A stretch of 64,000 nt of DNA from an uncultured Peptoniphilus sp. (GTDB taxonomy: Bacteria; Bacillota; Clostridia; Tissierellales; Peptoniphilaceae): NCBI GenBank assembly GCA_902489255.1, contig CABTZF010000001.1:1-64000 (forward strand). Direction: 5' to 3'. The notes below the pieces were generated by a model, which saw nothing but the letters and a program-made list of their open reading frames with translations, searched no databases and was not told where the DNA came from. The position numbers and the translations under genes are program-made. This document shows, in pieces, positions 1 through 9,046 of the stretch (within the stretch, counting starts at the first letter, position 1; each line of letters opens with the position of its first letter).

Positions 1-1005
1 AAAGCGATCTGGAAAGAAATACCCAAACATACAATAACATTTGATGCAAATACCGGAACAGGAACGATGGCGGCCGTAACAAAAAACGAAGGCGACACGT
101 ACACCCTACCGGATTGTACTTTTACTCCACCGGCAGGCAAAGAATTTAAGGCATGGGTAATAGGAACAGAAGAAAAAAATGTTGGTGATAGCATAACAGT
201 TAATGCTGATACAACAGTAAAAGCAATTTGGAAAGAAAAACCGGTAACACCGTCTGCAAATGTTACGATAACATTTGATAAAAACGGTGGAACAGGAACA
301 ATGGCAAAAGGTTCTATAGATAAAGGCTCATCATACACACTTCCTGCTTGCGGATTCAATCCACCGGCAGGCAAAGAATTTAAGGCATGGCAAGTAGATG
401 GAATAGAAAAGAATTTTGGGGATAGTATAGTTGTTAAAGCTGATATAACAGTAAAAGCCCTATGGAAAGATAAAGAAACTACCCAACCGACCCCACCTAC
501 GCCTTATCCATGGACAGTATTTCCTGGCTACTGGCACAATGATTTGGAAACACCAAAGTCAAAAGAAAATAAACAAGTAAATAGCTTGATAAATGAATGG
601 AAAATTCAACTTACAATAGGAATAGACCTGCTCTATAAAGAAATAAACGGAGTAGGGTCAAATATTAAAATGGACATAGCACCTTATATCAAGGACGGAA
701 GAACAATGCTACCTGTAAGATTCGTGGCAGAAGCCCTTGGCTTTGATGTAGATTGGGATAAAAGCACAAGAACAGTAATATTAAAACAAGATAAGACAAG
801 AGTAGAAATACCGGTAGAAACCAACCAAATAATAGTAAATGGCGAAGTCTACACAAGCGATGTAAAGCCGGAAATCAAAAACAACAGAACTATGCTCCCC
901 ATAGCAAACATAGCAAGAGCATTAGGACTTAAAGACGGCAAGGACATCATCTGGGATAGTTATTCTAGGACAGTTACTATCTATAGGTCTATCCTTGTTA
1001 AATAA
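1..1005 (+). CDS. Cell-surface protein, InlB-type repeats plus stalk domain (5' end outside window)
   Basis: The reading frame is open from base 1, so this is the C-terminal part of a longer gene. It shows the end of one repeat and two full repeats of the InlB B-repeat/Listeria-Bacteroides type (ITFD, then GTGTM, PPAGKEFKAW, GDS, VKA-W). A Pro/Thr linker follows, and then a copper amine oxidase N-terminal-like stalk domain with two DGRTMLPVRF/NNRTMLPIANI half-repeats and WD-S-RTV strands. Such proteins are surface adhesin-like components of Gram-positive anaerobic cocci. No LPXTG motif is present, so anchoring may use the stalk domain or another route (inference). The exact function is unknown. 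A good terminator follows. Confidence 0.85.
   Translation, partial: KAIWKEIPKHTITFDANTGTGTMAAVTKNEGDTYTLPDCTFTPPAGKEFKAWVIGTEEKNVGDSITVNADTTVKAIWKEKPVTPSANVTITFDKNGGTGTMAKGSIDKGSSYTLPACGFNPPAGKEFKAWQVDGIEKNFGDSIVVKADITVKALWKDKETTQPTPPTPYPWTVFPGYWHNDLETPKSKENKQVNSLINEWKIQLTIGIDLLYKEINGVGSNIKMDIAPYIKDGRTMLPVRFVAEALGFDVDWDKSTRTVILKQDKTRVEIPVETNQIIVNGEVYTSDVKPEIKNNRTMLPIANIARALGLKDGKDIIWDSYSRTVTIYRSILVK
31..480 (+). repeat. Two tandem 234-bp coding repeats (InlB-type units)
   Basis: Equivalent positions are offset by exactly 234 bp (78 codons). For example, the 30 bases at 127-156 and 361-390 are identical, and 59-72 matches 293-306 with one difference. The end of a further unit is visible at bases 1-27. 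High nucleotide identity within a coding repeat suggests recent duplication or gene conversion. Confidence 0.8.
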
Positions 1006-1028
1006 CTCTTAAAAATATATAAGAAGTA

Positions 1029-1061
1029 AAAACGGTTTAGTATCAGAACTAGACCGTTTTT
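1029..1061 (+). terminator. Rho-independent terminator after the surface protein gene
   Basis: A 12-bp stem (1029-1040 with 1049-1060, one T-G wobble), an 8-nt loop and a 3' T-run lie 24 bp after the stop codon. Confidence 0.85.
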
Positions 1062-1115
1062 GTACATACACTCATGTTTTATTTTTTTTGTGGTGTAAAA
1101 AGTTGCTTTCTGTAC

Positions 1116-1121
1116 TATAAT
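1116..1121 (+). promoter_or_regulatory. -10 box that decides the lipoprotein start
   Basis: TATAAT lies about 40 bp before the ATG at 1161. No convincing -35 was seen. Its position means an in-frame upstream ATG at 1074 would lie before the transcript start, which supports the start at 1161. Confidence 0.45.
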
Positions 1122-1160
1122 AAAGTAAAAGAGATGATATTATTTTATGTGAGGGATATT

Positions 1161-2654
1161 ATGAAAAGAAATTTTAAACTTTTAATTATTTTAATGGTGG
1201 CTGCAGTTCTCTTCGCCGGATGTCAGAAGGGGAACACTTCGGCTCAGGGACCAAAGGAAAATACAAATAAAACAAGTAATGGTAATAATGCTAATAATAA
1301 AAATGCCAATGTGGAAAATTCCAAGAAGACTTCATCTAAAGGGCAAATAGATTTAAAACCTGTTAAGGGGGCAATTATTGGCTCTATGTCTTCCTATGTT
1401 GAGGACAGGGAAATCTGGAATGACTTCATTGATGAAAAGAGCATAGGATCTGCAAAGAGGGATGACTTTGGTCTACATTTGCCTAGAATTCTTTTGGACT
1501 CTAAGGATGCAAAGAAGGCAAACAAAGAGATTGACGAAATTGCAGATAATTTAAGAAAAATTTACCAGTCTAACAAGGGAAAGATGGAGGAGGATGAAAC
1601 CGGCATATACTCTTCATTTTCAGTTTACCAAGATGACCATGTATTGAGCTTAATGATGGAGATTTACGATACTTGGTATGATGATCCTCCAAGCTATTTT
1701 GCATATAACTTTTCTCTACCTGATGGAAAATTTATGGACGACTATGAACTCATGAAAAATTTTGGCGTTGAAAAGGATGAGATTTTGGGAATGATTGAAG
1801 ATAGCTTGAGGGAAGAGCAAGATTGGACTACTATGAACTACCACAATGACGCCCTCGACTACACCTTTATCTATAATCAAAGCAACTCTACTGGCTTGAT
1901 TCTCAAGGAAGTGTGGGACAATTTCGAAAGTAATGAAAATCAAATTTATATAGACGAAGTTGGTAAAGCTCATTTCCTCTTAAGTCAGTGTTCCATTGTA
2001 AACATGGTCCCTTGCCCAGTAACTTTAGAGCTAAAGGCAAACAGCTTTAATAGGGATCCAATTTCTGCTGAGTACTTGAGGATGGCTAGAAGGCTTGGCA
2101 TAGACCCCAAGGACAAAAACCACAAGGCTTTTATAATCCACCTCGGCTCTGCCTTTGATGAAGAAAGTTTATCTGCTACTCTTGAAAAACTAAGTGCATG
2201 GACAACTATATTTTTAAATTTTGATGACCCTAATATGCTTGTTTCCATGAAACAAAGCGAGGGTGGCGACATGCCATACTTAAATGGAGAGGAGTGCTAC
2301 CTTATCATTCCTAAGTACAGGAATGCCTCTGTTTCTTTAAAGGAAATGGAAATTTCTAAAGACGGAAAATTAAAAGAAGTATCAAATGAATTGTTAGATT
2401 TTAATGCTTGTGCCGGAACAACTTTTGTATGTCAAAACATTAGTGATATCGCTCCAAATGGAAAAATTACCATAAGATACAGGGACGATGTAATAGAATT
2501 TTCACCTTCCATTAGTTTGAAGGACGGCAGCTTGATGCTTCCGGAGGGAGTGACTGACGCAGAAAAAATTCTCGATTGGAAGAGCCTAGTCCAAAAAAAT
2601 ATTTATTCACCAAGAATGTTTGAAATAATGAAGTCTATAATTGGAAAGGGTTAA
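1161..2654 (+). CDS. Lipoprotein, RsiV/PdaC-like (DUF4163/DUF3298-type) central region
   Basis: The 497-residue protein begins with a lipoprotein signal peptide (KR at residues 2-3, hydrophobic stretch, LFAGC with Cys21). An Asn/Lys-rich low-complexity linker follows to about residue 60. The central part has the pattern 'FGLHLPRIL.. A..AN.EID.I..', which resembles the extracellular domain shared by RsiV-type anti-sigma factors and PdaC. The C-terminal about 250 residues are not recognised. Start 1161 was preferred over the in-frame ATG at 1074 because it gives the signal peptide, has GAGGG 6-7 nt upstream, and lies after the -10 box. It is probably monocistronic. The function is unknown. Confidence 0.7.
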   Translation: MKRNFKLLIILMVAAVLFAGCQKGNTSAQGPKENTNKTSNGNNANNKNANVENSKKTSSKGQIDLKPVKGAIIGSMSSYVEDREIWNDFIDEKSIGSAKRDDFGLHLPRILLDSKDAKKANKEIDEIADNLRKIYQSNKGKMEEDETGIYSSFSVYQDDHVLSLMMEIYDTWYDDPPSYFAYNFSLPDGKFMDDYELMKNFGVEKDEILGMIEDSLREEQDWTTMNYHNDALDYTFIYNQSNSTGLILKEVWDNFESNENQIYIDEVGKAHFLLSQCSIVNMVPCPVTLELKANSFNRDPISAEYLRMARRLGIDPKDKNHKAFIIHLGSAFDEESLSATLEKLSAWTTIFLNFDDPNMLVSMKQSEGGDMPYLNGEECYLIIPKYRNASVSLKEMEISKDGKLKEVSNELLDFNACAGTTFVCQNISDIAPNGKITIRYRDDVIEFSPSISLKDGSLMLPEGVTDAEKILDWKSLVQKNIYSPRMFEIMKSIIGKG

Positions 2655-3064
2655 TAGCAGTTTATGACTAAGTTGTGATTAAAGTGAACTGAATTTGGAA
2701 AGCCGGGATAAGAAAAATTGATTTATATTAGATAAAAGCAAGGAAGAAAGATTGAGAGATAGTAAAGACAATGAAAAGATATGGACTGACATTGAATATT
2801 TATCTTGTAAAAATTTTTATAAATAAAAAATGAAATATAAATCACAATAAATTTTTAAACTTAAAATTATGTGTATAATGTTAAAAGAAAAGCGATTAAG
2901 AAAAAATCTTAGTCGTTTTTTTCTATCCGGACTTATAAATATAAAGGACAAATAAAATTGCGATGATTAAAAAAAATTGTAAAAAAAAATGATATTATTT
3001 ATTTAGAGGAAATATTAAATTTATGCTAAAGGATATTTGGGCAAATTTAAGGGAGGAATTATTT
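2655..3064 (+). other. Gene-poor stretch with a short coding relic
   Basis: No intact gene. A stop-bounded relic of about 35 codons ends near 2826 (contains DNEKIWTDIEYLS) and has no start or ribosome binding site; it is not recognised. A terminator-like hairpin at 2889-2922 and TATAAT at 2874-2879 lie in the same stretch. Confidence 0.4.
2889..2922 (+). terminator. Rho-independent terminator-like hairpin
   Basis: The stem CGATTAAGA/TCTTAGTCG (one wobble) has an A-rich loop and is followed by seven T. A TATAAT lies just upstream, so it could end a very short RNA. Confidence 0.65.
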
Positions 3065-3284
3065 ATGAGAAAGCAAAAGAAAAATACAAAGAGAAAAAAA
3101 GCTCATTATTTTATTAGTTATATTATTGTTGTTCTTTCCAATTATAGGTAGCTCCGAAGATGGTGTTGTGGTTTCCTATAGAGCAATTTTGTATTCATAT
3201 AGGAGATATCGTGTTTTAGATAGGGATGGTTCTTATCACACTGTGCCTGAATTTTTAGTTTTCCACTTTAATTTTTTATATTAA
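3065..3284 (+). pseudogene. Small membrane/secreted protein, frameshifted in a poly(A) tract
   Basis: An ATG 8 nt after a strong GGGAGG ribosome binding site starts MRKQKKNTKRKK, but the frame stops after 28 codons. Removing one A from the A7 tract at 3094-3100 restores 72 residues: a basic N-terminus, a hydrophobic segment (LIILLVILLLFFPIIG), then a soluble tail with YRAILYSYRRYRV ending at 3284. It is either decayed, phase-variable or a sequencing indel. The family is not recognised, and the gene has no operon partner. Confidence 0.55.
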
Positions 3285-3319
3285 AAGGGATGAAATAAAA
3301 AAATGAAGAGGGTCATGGT

Positions 3320-3531
3320 ATGGGACAAGTTATAGAATTTATAGATGACTAAAAGACAAGGAGAAAATTCATTAGTAAACATATTAAGGTCTAGGTTATA
3401 TTGGTCTAACTGATATGTCTTTAATCTCACCGATTTTAACAAATACTATTGATAGAGGTCTTGATAATACAAAGGCATCGAAAGCTCTTGTAGAAATTAA
3501 TAAAATTGTACTGGATTTTTTACAAAATTAG
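3320..3531 (+). pseudogene. Decayed small protein of unknown family
   Basis: Three frames together read as one protein of about 70 residues. It begins MGQVIEFIDD (stop at 3350), continues one frame later as RQGENSLVNIL, then as GLGYIGLTDMSLISPIL...TNTIDRG...VEINKIVLDF, stopping at 3529-3531. Two frameshifts are needed, so it is non-functional as written. I do not recognise the family. Confidence 0.4.
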
Positions 3532-3560
3532 GATTAATAATATTTATTGGCTTATTAGTA

Positions 3561-3604
3561 AAAAAAAGTTCCTGCACTGAATTTTTACAAAACGGCAGGA
3601 ACTT
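3561..3604 (-). terminator. Rho-independent terminator for the minus-strand gene
   Basis: A perfect 10-bp inverted repeat (3566-3575 with 3595-3604) is followed, on the minus strand, by seven T (A-run 3561-3567). It lies about 190 bp after the stop of the OB-fold protein gene. The stretch 3285-3793 otherwise holds only the relic at 3320-3531. Confidence 0.7.
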
Positions 3605-3793
3605 ATAAAGAAATTATATAAAATTAGATCAAAAGATCTTTTAATAAATCCGGTCATAGAAAGCTGCAAATTTATTAATTAATACTTTTAGTTTAGTAAA
3701 ATAGATTTTTTGAAGTATTTTCATAGTAAAAAATGATAATTTAATATCAAAAAATTTTACTTGTTAAAAATTAATGGCGATAAGAAAAAAGTT

Positions 3794-4300
3794 TTACTTA
3801 GCGGTTATTTCATCAACGCTTACAGTATATCCCATGACTTCGCCCACATCGGTAACAAGGCCTCTAACAACAACTGTTTGACCCTTTTTAGTTTCCGCTA
3901 CAATTTCTCTTTGTTCATCATTTTTTAAGTTACAAGTGATGCCTGTAATTGTGGAATCATTGTCAAGACCTTCAATGCTTATATATTTTCCTGAGCTGTC
4001 AATATTATAAATTTTACCGGTTATTGCCAGAAATTGATCTTTATAAGTTTTTTGTGCATTTAGGGCATTAGCGTCTAAATCTTCCAACATTTTTCCGGCA
4101 TCTGCTTCTATATAAGTAAGCTCTTTTGTTTTTGCGTCATTTACATTAGTATTATTTGAAACATTGTTATTATTTCCACCTAATTTAATAATAGCACTTA
4201 TTGCAATTACAATGACAAGGACTATAAACCAGATTTTTTTGTAAAATGGTTTCTTTTCTACATATATCTTGCCATTTTCGTCATTAATTTTCTTAGCCAT
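3794..4300 (-). CDS. Membrane-anchored OB-fold (tRNA_anti-like) protein
   Basis: The 168-residue protein has a charged N-terminus, one transmembrane segment (about 23-41), an Asn-rich linker, and a C-terminal domain of about 110 residues with 'LDANALNAQKTY..QFLAITGKIYNI'. That pattern is typical of the tRNA_anti-like OB-fold family, whose members are small exported proteins of unknown role. An excellent ribosome binding site (AAGGAGG on the minus strand, 4305-4316) fixes the start. It is the only protein gene I accept as intact on the minus strand. The function is not known; membrane or extracytoplasmic location is inferred from topology. Confidence 0.75.
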   Translation of the reverse strand: MAKKINDENGKIYVEKKPFYKKIWFIVLVIVIAISAIIKLGGNNNNVSNNTNVNDAKTKELTYIEADAGKMLEDLDANALNAQKTYKDQFLAITGKIYNIDSSGKYISIEGLDNDSTITGITCNLKNDEQREIVAETKKGQTVVVRGLVTDVGEVMGYTVSVDEITAK

Positions 4301-4574
4301 AAGAAAACCTCCTTAATATTAAATATATTTTGAACTCAAATAAATTCACACTATGTGAAAAAAATTTCTTATCAAAATTATATTATCAAATTTTTTATTA
4401 TTTTGTAAAGAGAAAATAAAATTCAGTTAATATAATTATATAAAACTATAATAGAATTATGAAAATTTTCAAAATTACAAAAATAATTGTATTTAATTTT
4501 TTTATTTATTATTTTTGGGTTATAATTTAATAAACATGGTGTAGAAAAATAATTTTTCGTCAGAGAGGTGAATT

Positions 4575-7232
4575 ATGGATAATAATATTTTTTTAATTAT
4601 AGATGGGTCTTCCTTATTTTTTAGGGCTTTTTATGCTCTTCCTTTATTAAAGACTAAAAAAGGAGTATATACAAATGCAATTTATGGTTTTGTAATGATG
4701 CTTGAAAATGCTATAGAAAAAGTTAAGCCCACTCATATTGCAGTTTGTTTTGATAGAAAGGGAAAGACTTTTAGAACAGATCTTTATAAAGACTATAAGG
4801 GAACAAGGCAAAAAACTCCAAATGAATTAGAACAACAATTTCCTTTAATTAGGGATATTTTAAAGTATATGAATATAAGGGTTTTAGATTCTCCTGTATA
4901 TGAAGCTGATGATATTGCTGGAACCTTATCTTTAGAAGCTTCTAAAAAAGGATTTAAAACATATTTATTAACAGGAGATAAAGATTACTATCAACTTATT
5001 GATGAAAATACTTGTGTCCTCATGACAAGAAAGGGAATTACAGAACTTGAAATTGTTAATCTTCAAACTTTGAAAGAAGATTATGGTATCGAAACAAAAG
5101 AATTTATTGATCTCAAAGGGTTAATGGGAGATCAGTCAGATAATATTCCGGGAGTTCCCGGAATAGGACAAAAGACGGGAATAAAACTTATTAAAGAATT
5201 TGGGACCATGGAAAATCTCTATAATAATTTAGATAAAGTTTCCGGAAAAAAATTGAAAGAAAATCTTGAAGAAAATAAAACACAAGCTTTTATGAGCAAA
5301 AAATTGGGGACCATTGTTAGAAATATAAATTTGGGAATTGACCTAACTGACTTAAAGATAAAAACCTATGATTATGATAATTTGGCGAAAATGTATAGAG
5401 AATTTGAATTCAACTCAATTTTAAAAAGATTACCGGAAAAGTATCAAACAGAAGAAACAGAAACTGTTAATGATGATTTTTTTAAAATTAGCAATAATTC
5501 TATTGAAGATATAATAAGTCAAATAAGGGAAGTGAAATCTTTTTCTTTTAAATTCATAAGTGACGGTAAAATTTACGAAGGTGTAGAACCTTTTAAGATT
5601 GTAATTTTACCCAAGGAAAGCACAACTACCATTTTTGATTATAATTTAGAAAATCTTGAAAAGTTAAAAGAAATATTTGAAGATGAAAATATAGAAAAGA
5701 TAGGGCATGACTTAAAGGAAGAAATAATCATCCTCCAATATAATAATATAGATTTAAAGAATTACTTACATGATACAATGATTGCCGAGTATCTTTTAAA
5801 TTCCACACAATCAAACTATGAGCTTAATAATTTGGCAAATATTTATTTTAATATGGGTTATAAAAGTGAAGAAGACATTTTAGGAAAGGGTGTTAAAAAG
5901 AAAACATTTTCTGAAATAGACAAAAATGATTTGTATAATTATTTTTCTTATATTCTTAACATGGTATATAAATTAAGACCCCTTCAAATAGAAAAAATAA
6001 TAGCTGAACAAATGGAAAATTTATACTTTGAAGTAGAACTTCCCTTAGTTGAAGTTTTAGCTAATATGGAACTTGTCGGTATAAGAACGGAAGAAAGTCT
6101 TCTAGAAGAAATTGACATTAAAATAAAGAAAAAAATTTCTGAACTTGAAAAAGATATTTATAAAGAAGCAGATGAAGAGTTTAATATTAATTCTCCTAAA
6201 CAGTTGGGTCAAATTTTATTTGAAAAAATGGATTTACCTGTTATAAAAAAGACTAAGACAGGTTTTTCCACGTCAGTTGAAGTTCTTGAAAAGTTACTAG
6301 GGAAGTCTCCGATTATTGCTTATATTTTAGAATATAGAAAATTTACTAAACTTAAGAACACTTATATTGATGGGCTAAGAAATGTAATTAATAAAAAGAC
6401 CGGAAGAATTCATTCAAGATTTAATCAAACAATAGCTTCAACCGGAAGGATTTCTTCTACTGAACCGAATCTTCAAAACATACCTATTAAAACACCTGAA
6501 GGAAGGCTTATAAGGAAAGCTTTATTGGCATCAGATGGTTATACATTAGTGGATGCGGACTATTCACAAATAGAACTAAGGGTACTGGCATCATTGGCAA
6601 AAGATGGAAGTATGATAAGTGCCTTTGAAAATGGATTGGATATTCACAGAAAAACAGCATCAGAAGTTTTCCACACACCTTATGAGGAAGTAACAACAGA
6701 ATTAAGGAGTATGGCAAAAGCTGTAAATTTTGGAATTGTCTATGGAATTAGTGACTACGGTTTATCTCAAAATCTAAATATCCCAAGAAAAGATGCAAAA
6801 ACTTATATTGATAATTATTTAGATCATTTTCAAGGCATTAAAAATTATATGTCTGAAGAAGTTGAAGTTGGTAAAAAATTAGGCTATGTTGAAACAATTT
6901 TACACAGAAGAAGATACATTCCGGAGCTAAAAGCTAAAAATTTTAACATTCGGTCCTTTGGTGAAAGAGTTGCACTTAACACTCCTATACAAGGCAGTGC
7001 AGCAGATATTATTAAAATTGCCATGGTTGGTGTATATATGCAACTGAAAAAGAGAAAAATGAAATCAAAATTAATTTTACAAATTCATGATGAGTTGGTT
7101 GTAGATGCAGAAAATTCTGAAATTGAAGATGTTAGAGAACTTATGAAGAATATTATGGAGAAAGCTGTAAATACTCTCGTGCCTTTAAAGGTTGTCATGG
7201 AAACAGGTAAAAGTTTATATGAAACAAAGTAA
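4575..7232 (+). CDS. polA: DNA polymerase I
   Basis: The 885-residue family-A polymerase takes part in Okazaki fragment processing and gap-filling repair. The N-terminal about 290 residues form the 5'-3' exonuclease/flap endonuclease (DGSSLFFRAFYA, AVCFDRKGKTFR, YEADDIAGT, GLMGDQSDNIPGVPGIG). The polymerase motifs are VDADYSQIELR (about 657), RSMAKAVNFGIVYG (about 709) and QIHDELVVD (about 835). The middle domain keeps the fold (KIGHDLKEE, HDTMIAEYLL) but the DxE metal-binding motif of a 3'-5' exonuclease is not seen, so proofreading is probably absent, as in many Firmicutes. The start is set by AGAGGTG 6 nt upstream. The gene overlaps coaE. Confidence 0.97.
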   Translation: MDNNIFLIIDGSSLFFRAFYALPLLKTKKGVYTNAIYGFVMMLENAIEKVKPTHIAVCFDRKGKTFRTDLYKDYKGTRQKTPNELEQQFPLIRDILKYMNIRVLDSPVYEADDIAGTLSLEASKKGFKTYLLTGDKDYYQLIDENTCVLMTRKGITELEIVNLQTLKEDYGIETKEFIDLKGLMGDQSDNIPGVPGIGQKTGIKLIKEFGTMENLYNNLDKVSGKKLKENLEENKTQAFMSKKLGTIVRNINLGIDLTDLKIKTYDYDNLAKMYREFEFNSILKRLPEKYQTEETETVNDDFFKISNNSIEDIISQIREVKSFSFKFISDGKIYEGVEPFKIVILPKESTTTIFDYNLENLEKLKEIFEDENIEKIGHDLKEEIIILQYNNIDLKNYLHDTMIAEYLLNSTQSNYELNNLANIYFNMGYKSEEDILGKGVKKKTFSEIDKNDLYNYFSYILNMVYKLRPLQIEKIIAEQMENLYFEVELPLVEVLANMELVGIRTEESLLEEIDIKIKKKISELEKDIYKEADEEFNINSPKQLGQILFEKMDLPVIKKTKTGFSTSVEVLEKLLGKSPIIAYILEYRKFTKLKNTYIDGLRNVINKKTGRIHSRFNQTIASTGRISSTEPNLQNIPIKTPEGRLIRKALLASDGYTLVDADYSQIELRVLASLAKDGSMISAFENGLDIHRKTASEVFHTPYEEVTTELRSMAKAVNFGIVYGISDYGLSQNLNIPRKDAKTYIDNYLDHFQGIKNYMSEEVEVGKKLGYVETILHRRRYIPELKAKNFNIRSFGERVALNTPIQGSAADIIKIAMVGVYMQLKKRKMKSKLILQIHDELVVDAENSEIEDVRELMKNIMEKAVNTLVPLKVVMETGKSLYETK

Positions 7233-7821
7233 GATAATCGGCTTAACAGGGTCAATAGCTACAGGGAAATCACAAGTTACAAAAATACTAAAAGAAATGT
7301 CTTATAAAGTTATTGATTCTGATCTTATTGCCAGAGATGTTATGGATGATAGGGAAGTTATAGAAAAAATCAAAAAGTATTTTGGGGAAAATTTATATAG
7401 AGATAATAAACTTGACAGACAGGCTTTAGGGAAAATTATCTTTAACAGTTTAGAAAAAAAAGAATTATTAGACTCTATAACCCATCCATTAATTTATAAG
7501 AAAATTTTAGAAGAAATAAATATAAATAAAGATGAAAATTTGTTATTTATAGACATACCCTTGCTCATAGAAAATGGAATTAATTCCTATGAGATGAATT
7601 TTTATGAAGTTTGGCTAGTTTATTCGGATAAAAAGACACAAATAAAGAGGTTGATGGAGAGAGATAATATTGATGAATCCTATGCAAAGGCAAAAATTTC
7701 TTCTCAAATGAGCATAGAAGATAAAAAGGATTATGCTGATATAATTATTGATAATCGTGGCAATTTAAAAGATTTAAAGAATCAAGTTATAGCAAGACTT
7801 AAATATTTAGAAAGCTTATGA
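7219..7821 (+). CDS. coaE: Dephospho-CoA kinase
   Basis: This enzyme catalyses the last step of coenzyme A synthesis, phosphorylating dephospho-CoA. The 200-residue protein has a P-loop GLTGSIATGKS at residues 8-18, then IDSDLIARDV and IPLLIENG, as in CoaE. An in-frame ATG 27 nt earlier exists, but MKQSKIIGLTGS at 7219 matches the family N-terminus. The start overlaps the end of polA by 14 nt, and the stop overlaps the next gene (ATGA), indicating translational coupling. CoaBC, acting earlier in the same pathway, is encoded at 15.5 kb. Confidence 0.93.
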   Translation: MKQSKIIGLTGSIATGKSQVTKILKEMSYKVIDSDLIARDVMDDREVIEKIKKYFGENLYRDNKLDRQALGKIIFNSLEKKELLDSITHPLIYKKILEEININKDENLLFIDIPLLIENGINSYEMNFYEVWLVYSDKKTQIKRLMERDNIDESYAKAKISSQMSIEDKKDYADIIIDNRGNLKDLKNQVIARLKYLESL

Positions 7822-8567
7822 TATATATTATTCTTCTTATTTTTTTAGTGGGTATTTATTTAATTTATGAAAATAAGGTTTTCAAAGTTAATAAGGTTAT
7901 ACTTAAAAATCAAAAGATAAGTTGTAAAATAAAAATTGTTCAGATAAGTGACTATCATCTTAATCCACTCATAAATATAGATAAATTAAAAAGAGTGATA
8001 AAGAAATTTTCTCCGGATTTAGTATTTTTTACAGGCGACCTGATTAACAGAAATAGCTCTGAGAAAGATATATATAAATTAGAAAAGCTGGTGAAGATTT
8101 TTGAAACGACCACTTTTTTTGTAAGCGGTAATCATGAGTTTGAGAACAATAATAAAAAAGTTTTATATGATATATTAAATAAATATGAGATTAAAAGCCT
8201 GGATAACAAAAATATAGTATTTAAAGATATAAATATATGCGGAAAATTTTATAAGGGGAAAAGTTCTAATCTTGTGTATTTGGATAATATGTATAATATT
8301 TTGTTAATTCATGATCCCTTGGACTTTATATATAATGAAAGTAAAAATTTTGACTTGGTCTTATCAGGGCATATTCATGGAGGACAGGTAAGACTGCCAT
8401 TAGTTGGGGCGCTAATAGATCCATATTATAATATTTTTCCAAAATACTCTAAAGGATTTTATAAAATAAGAAATTCACTCTTATTTATTTCAAGCGGGTT
8501 AGGGAGTAAATTTTTTTTAAGAACTTTTAACAGAGTTGAACTTAATTTATTTGAATTAAATAATTAA
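7818..8567 (+). CDS. Membrane-anchored metallophosphoesterase (YkuE-like)
   Basis: The 249-residue protein has an N-terminal membrane anchor (residues 1-17) and a calcineurin-like phosphoesterase domain. All metal-binding motifs are visible: SDYHL, FFTGDLINR, VSGNHEFE, IHDPLDF and SGHIHGGQVRLP. Homologues such as YkuE act on the cell surface or on lipid phosphates; the substrate here is unknown. ATGA overlap with coaE places it last in the polA-coaE operon. The motif order is short and complete, so an active enzyme is likely. Confidence 0.88.
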   Translation: MIYIILLIFLVGIYLIYENKVFKVNKVILKNQKISCKIKIVQISDYHLNPLINIDKLKRVIKKFSPDLVFFTGDLINRNSSEKDIYKLEKLVKIFETTTFFVSGNHEFENNNKKVLYDILNKYEIKSLDNKNIVFKDINICGKFYKGKSSNLVYLDNMYNILLIHDPLDFIYNESKNFDLVLSGHIHGGQVRLPLVGALIDPYYNIFPKYSKGFYKIRNSLLFISSGLGSKFFLRTFNRVELNLFELNN

Positions 8568-8574
8568 AATAAAA

Positions 8575-8650
8575 TGGAGCTAACGGGGGGATTTGAACCC
8601 CCGACCTCTACATTACCAATGTAGTGCTCTACCTCCTGAGCTACGATAGC
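8575..8650 (-). tRNA. tRNA-Thr (anticodon GGT)
   Basis: On the minus strand a full cloverleaf is readable: acceptor GCTATCG/CGTTAGC, D-arm GCTC..GAGC, anticodon arm CTACA-TTGGTAA-TGTAG (anticodon GGT), T-arm GGGGG-TTCAAAT-CCCCC, discriminator T and an encoded CCA (8575-8577). The fifth acceptor pair is a T-T mismatch. It is a solitary gene between the phosphoesterase and rhomboid genes. Confidence 0.93.
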
Positions 8651-8923
8651 ACTTGAATTATTATACAATAGATATGATAAAAATTCAATCTGCTAAGGTA
8701 AAAATTATCGTCATGAAACTAATAAAATATTTTTATTATCACAAAAGATACATGGATATTTATTGAATCAATTTTATTCTATCCTTATAAATGAAAGACA
8801 AGATTAATGCGGGGGAATATTACCTAATAGATAAAAAATTCTAATTGAAATTCTTATAAAAATTAGAAAGGACTCAGTAGCTTTCCTATATTTATAAGAT
8901 AAAGAGCCAAGGATTATCTTTAA

Positions 8924-9031
8924 TGCGGAATTACAAATAAGGAAGAAGTTATTAGACTTTTAAATAATGGTGCCTGTGATTTATTAGGAATTGGCAGAGC
9001 ATCACTAAATAATGATTTTACTATTTTATAA
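8924..9031 (+). pseudogene. Relic of the C-terminus of an Old Yellow Enzyme-type flavin oxidoreductase
   Basis: There is no start codon, and a stop lies directly upstream in frame. The 35 codons read CGITNKEEVIRLLNNGACD then LLGIGRASLNND. This matches the phosphate-binding end of NADH:flavin oxidoreductases (G-GIT..ED..., D-VGIGRA-LADP). The rest of the gene is gone. The remainder of 8651-9046 shows no gene. Confidence 0.45.
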
Positions 9032-9046
9032 AAGTGGGGATTGTAT

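Noticed and set aside
1074..1160. N-terminal extension of the lipoprotein gene from ATG 1074
   Set aside because: It lies upstream of a TATAAT and would bury the lipoprotein signal peptide.
3306..3336. Similarity to 28912-28937 (GGGTCATG..ATGGGA-AAGTTATA)
   Set aside because: About 22 of 27 bases match, but the encoded continuations differ completely, so common origin is not supported.
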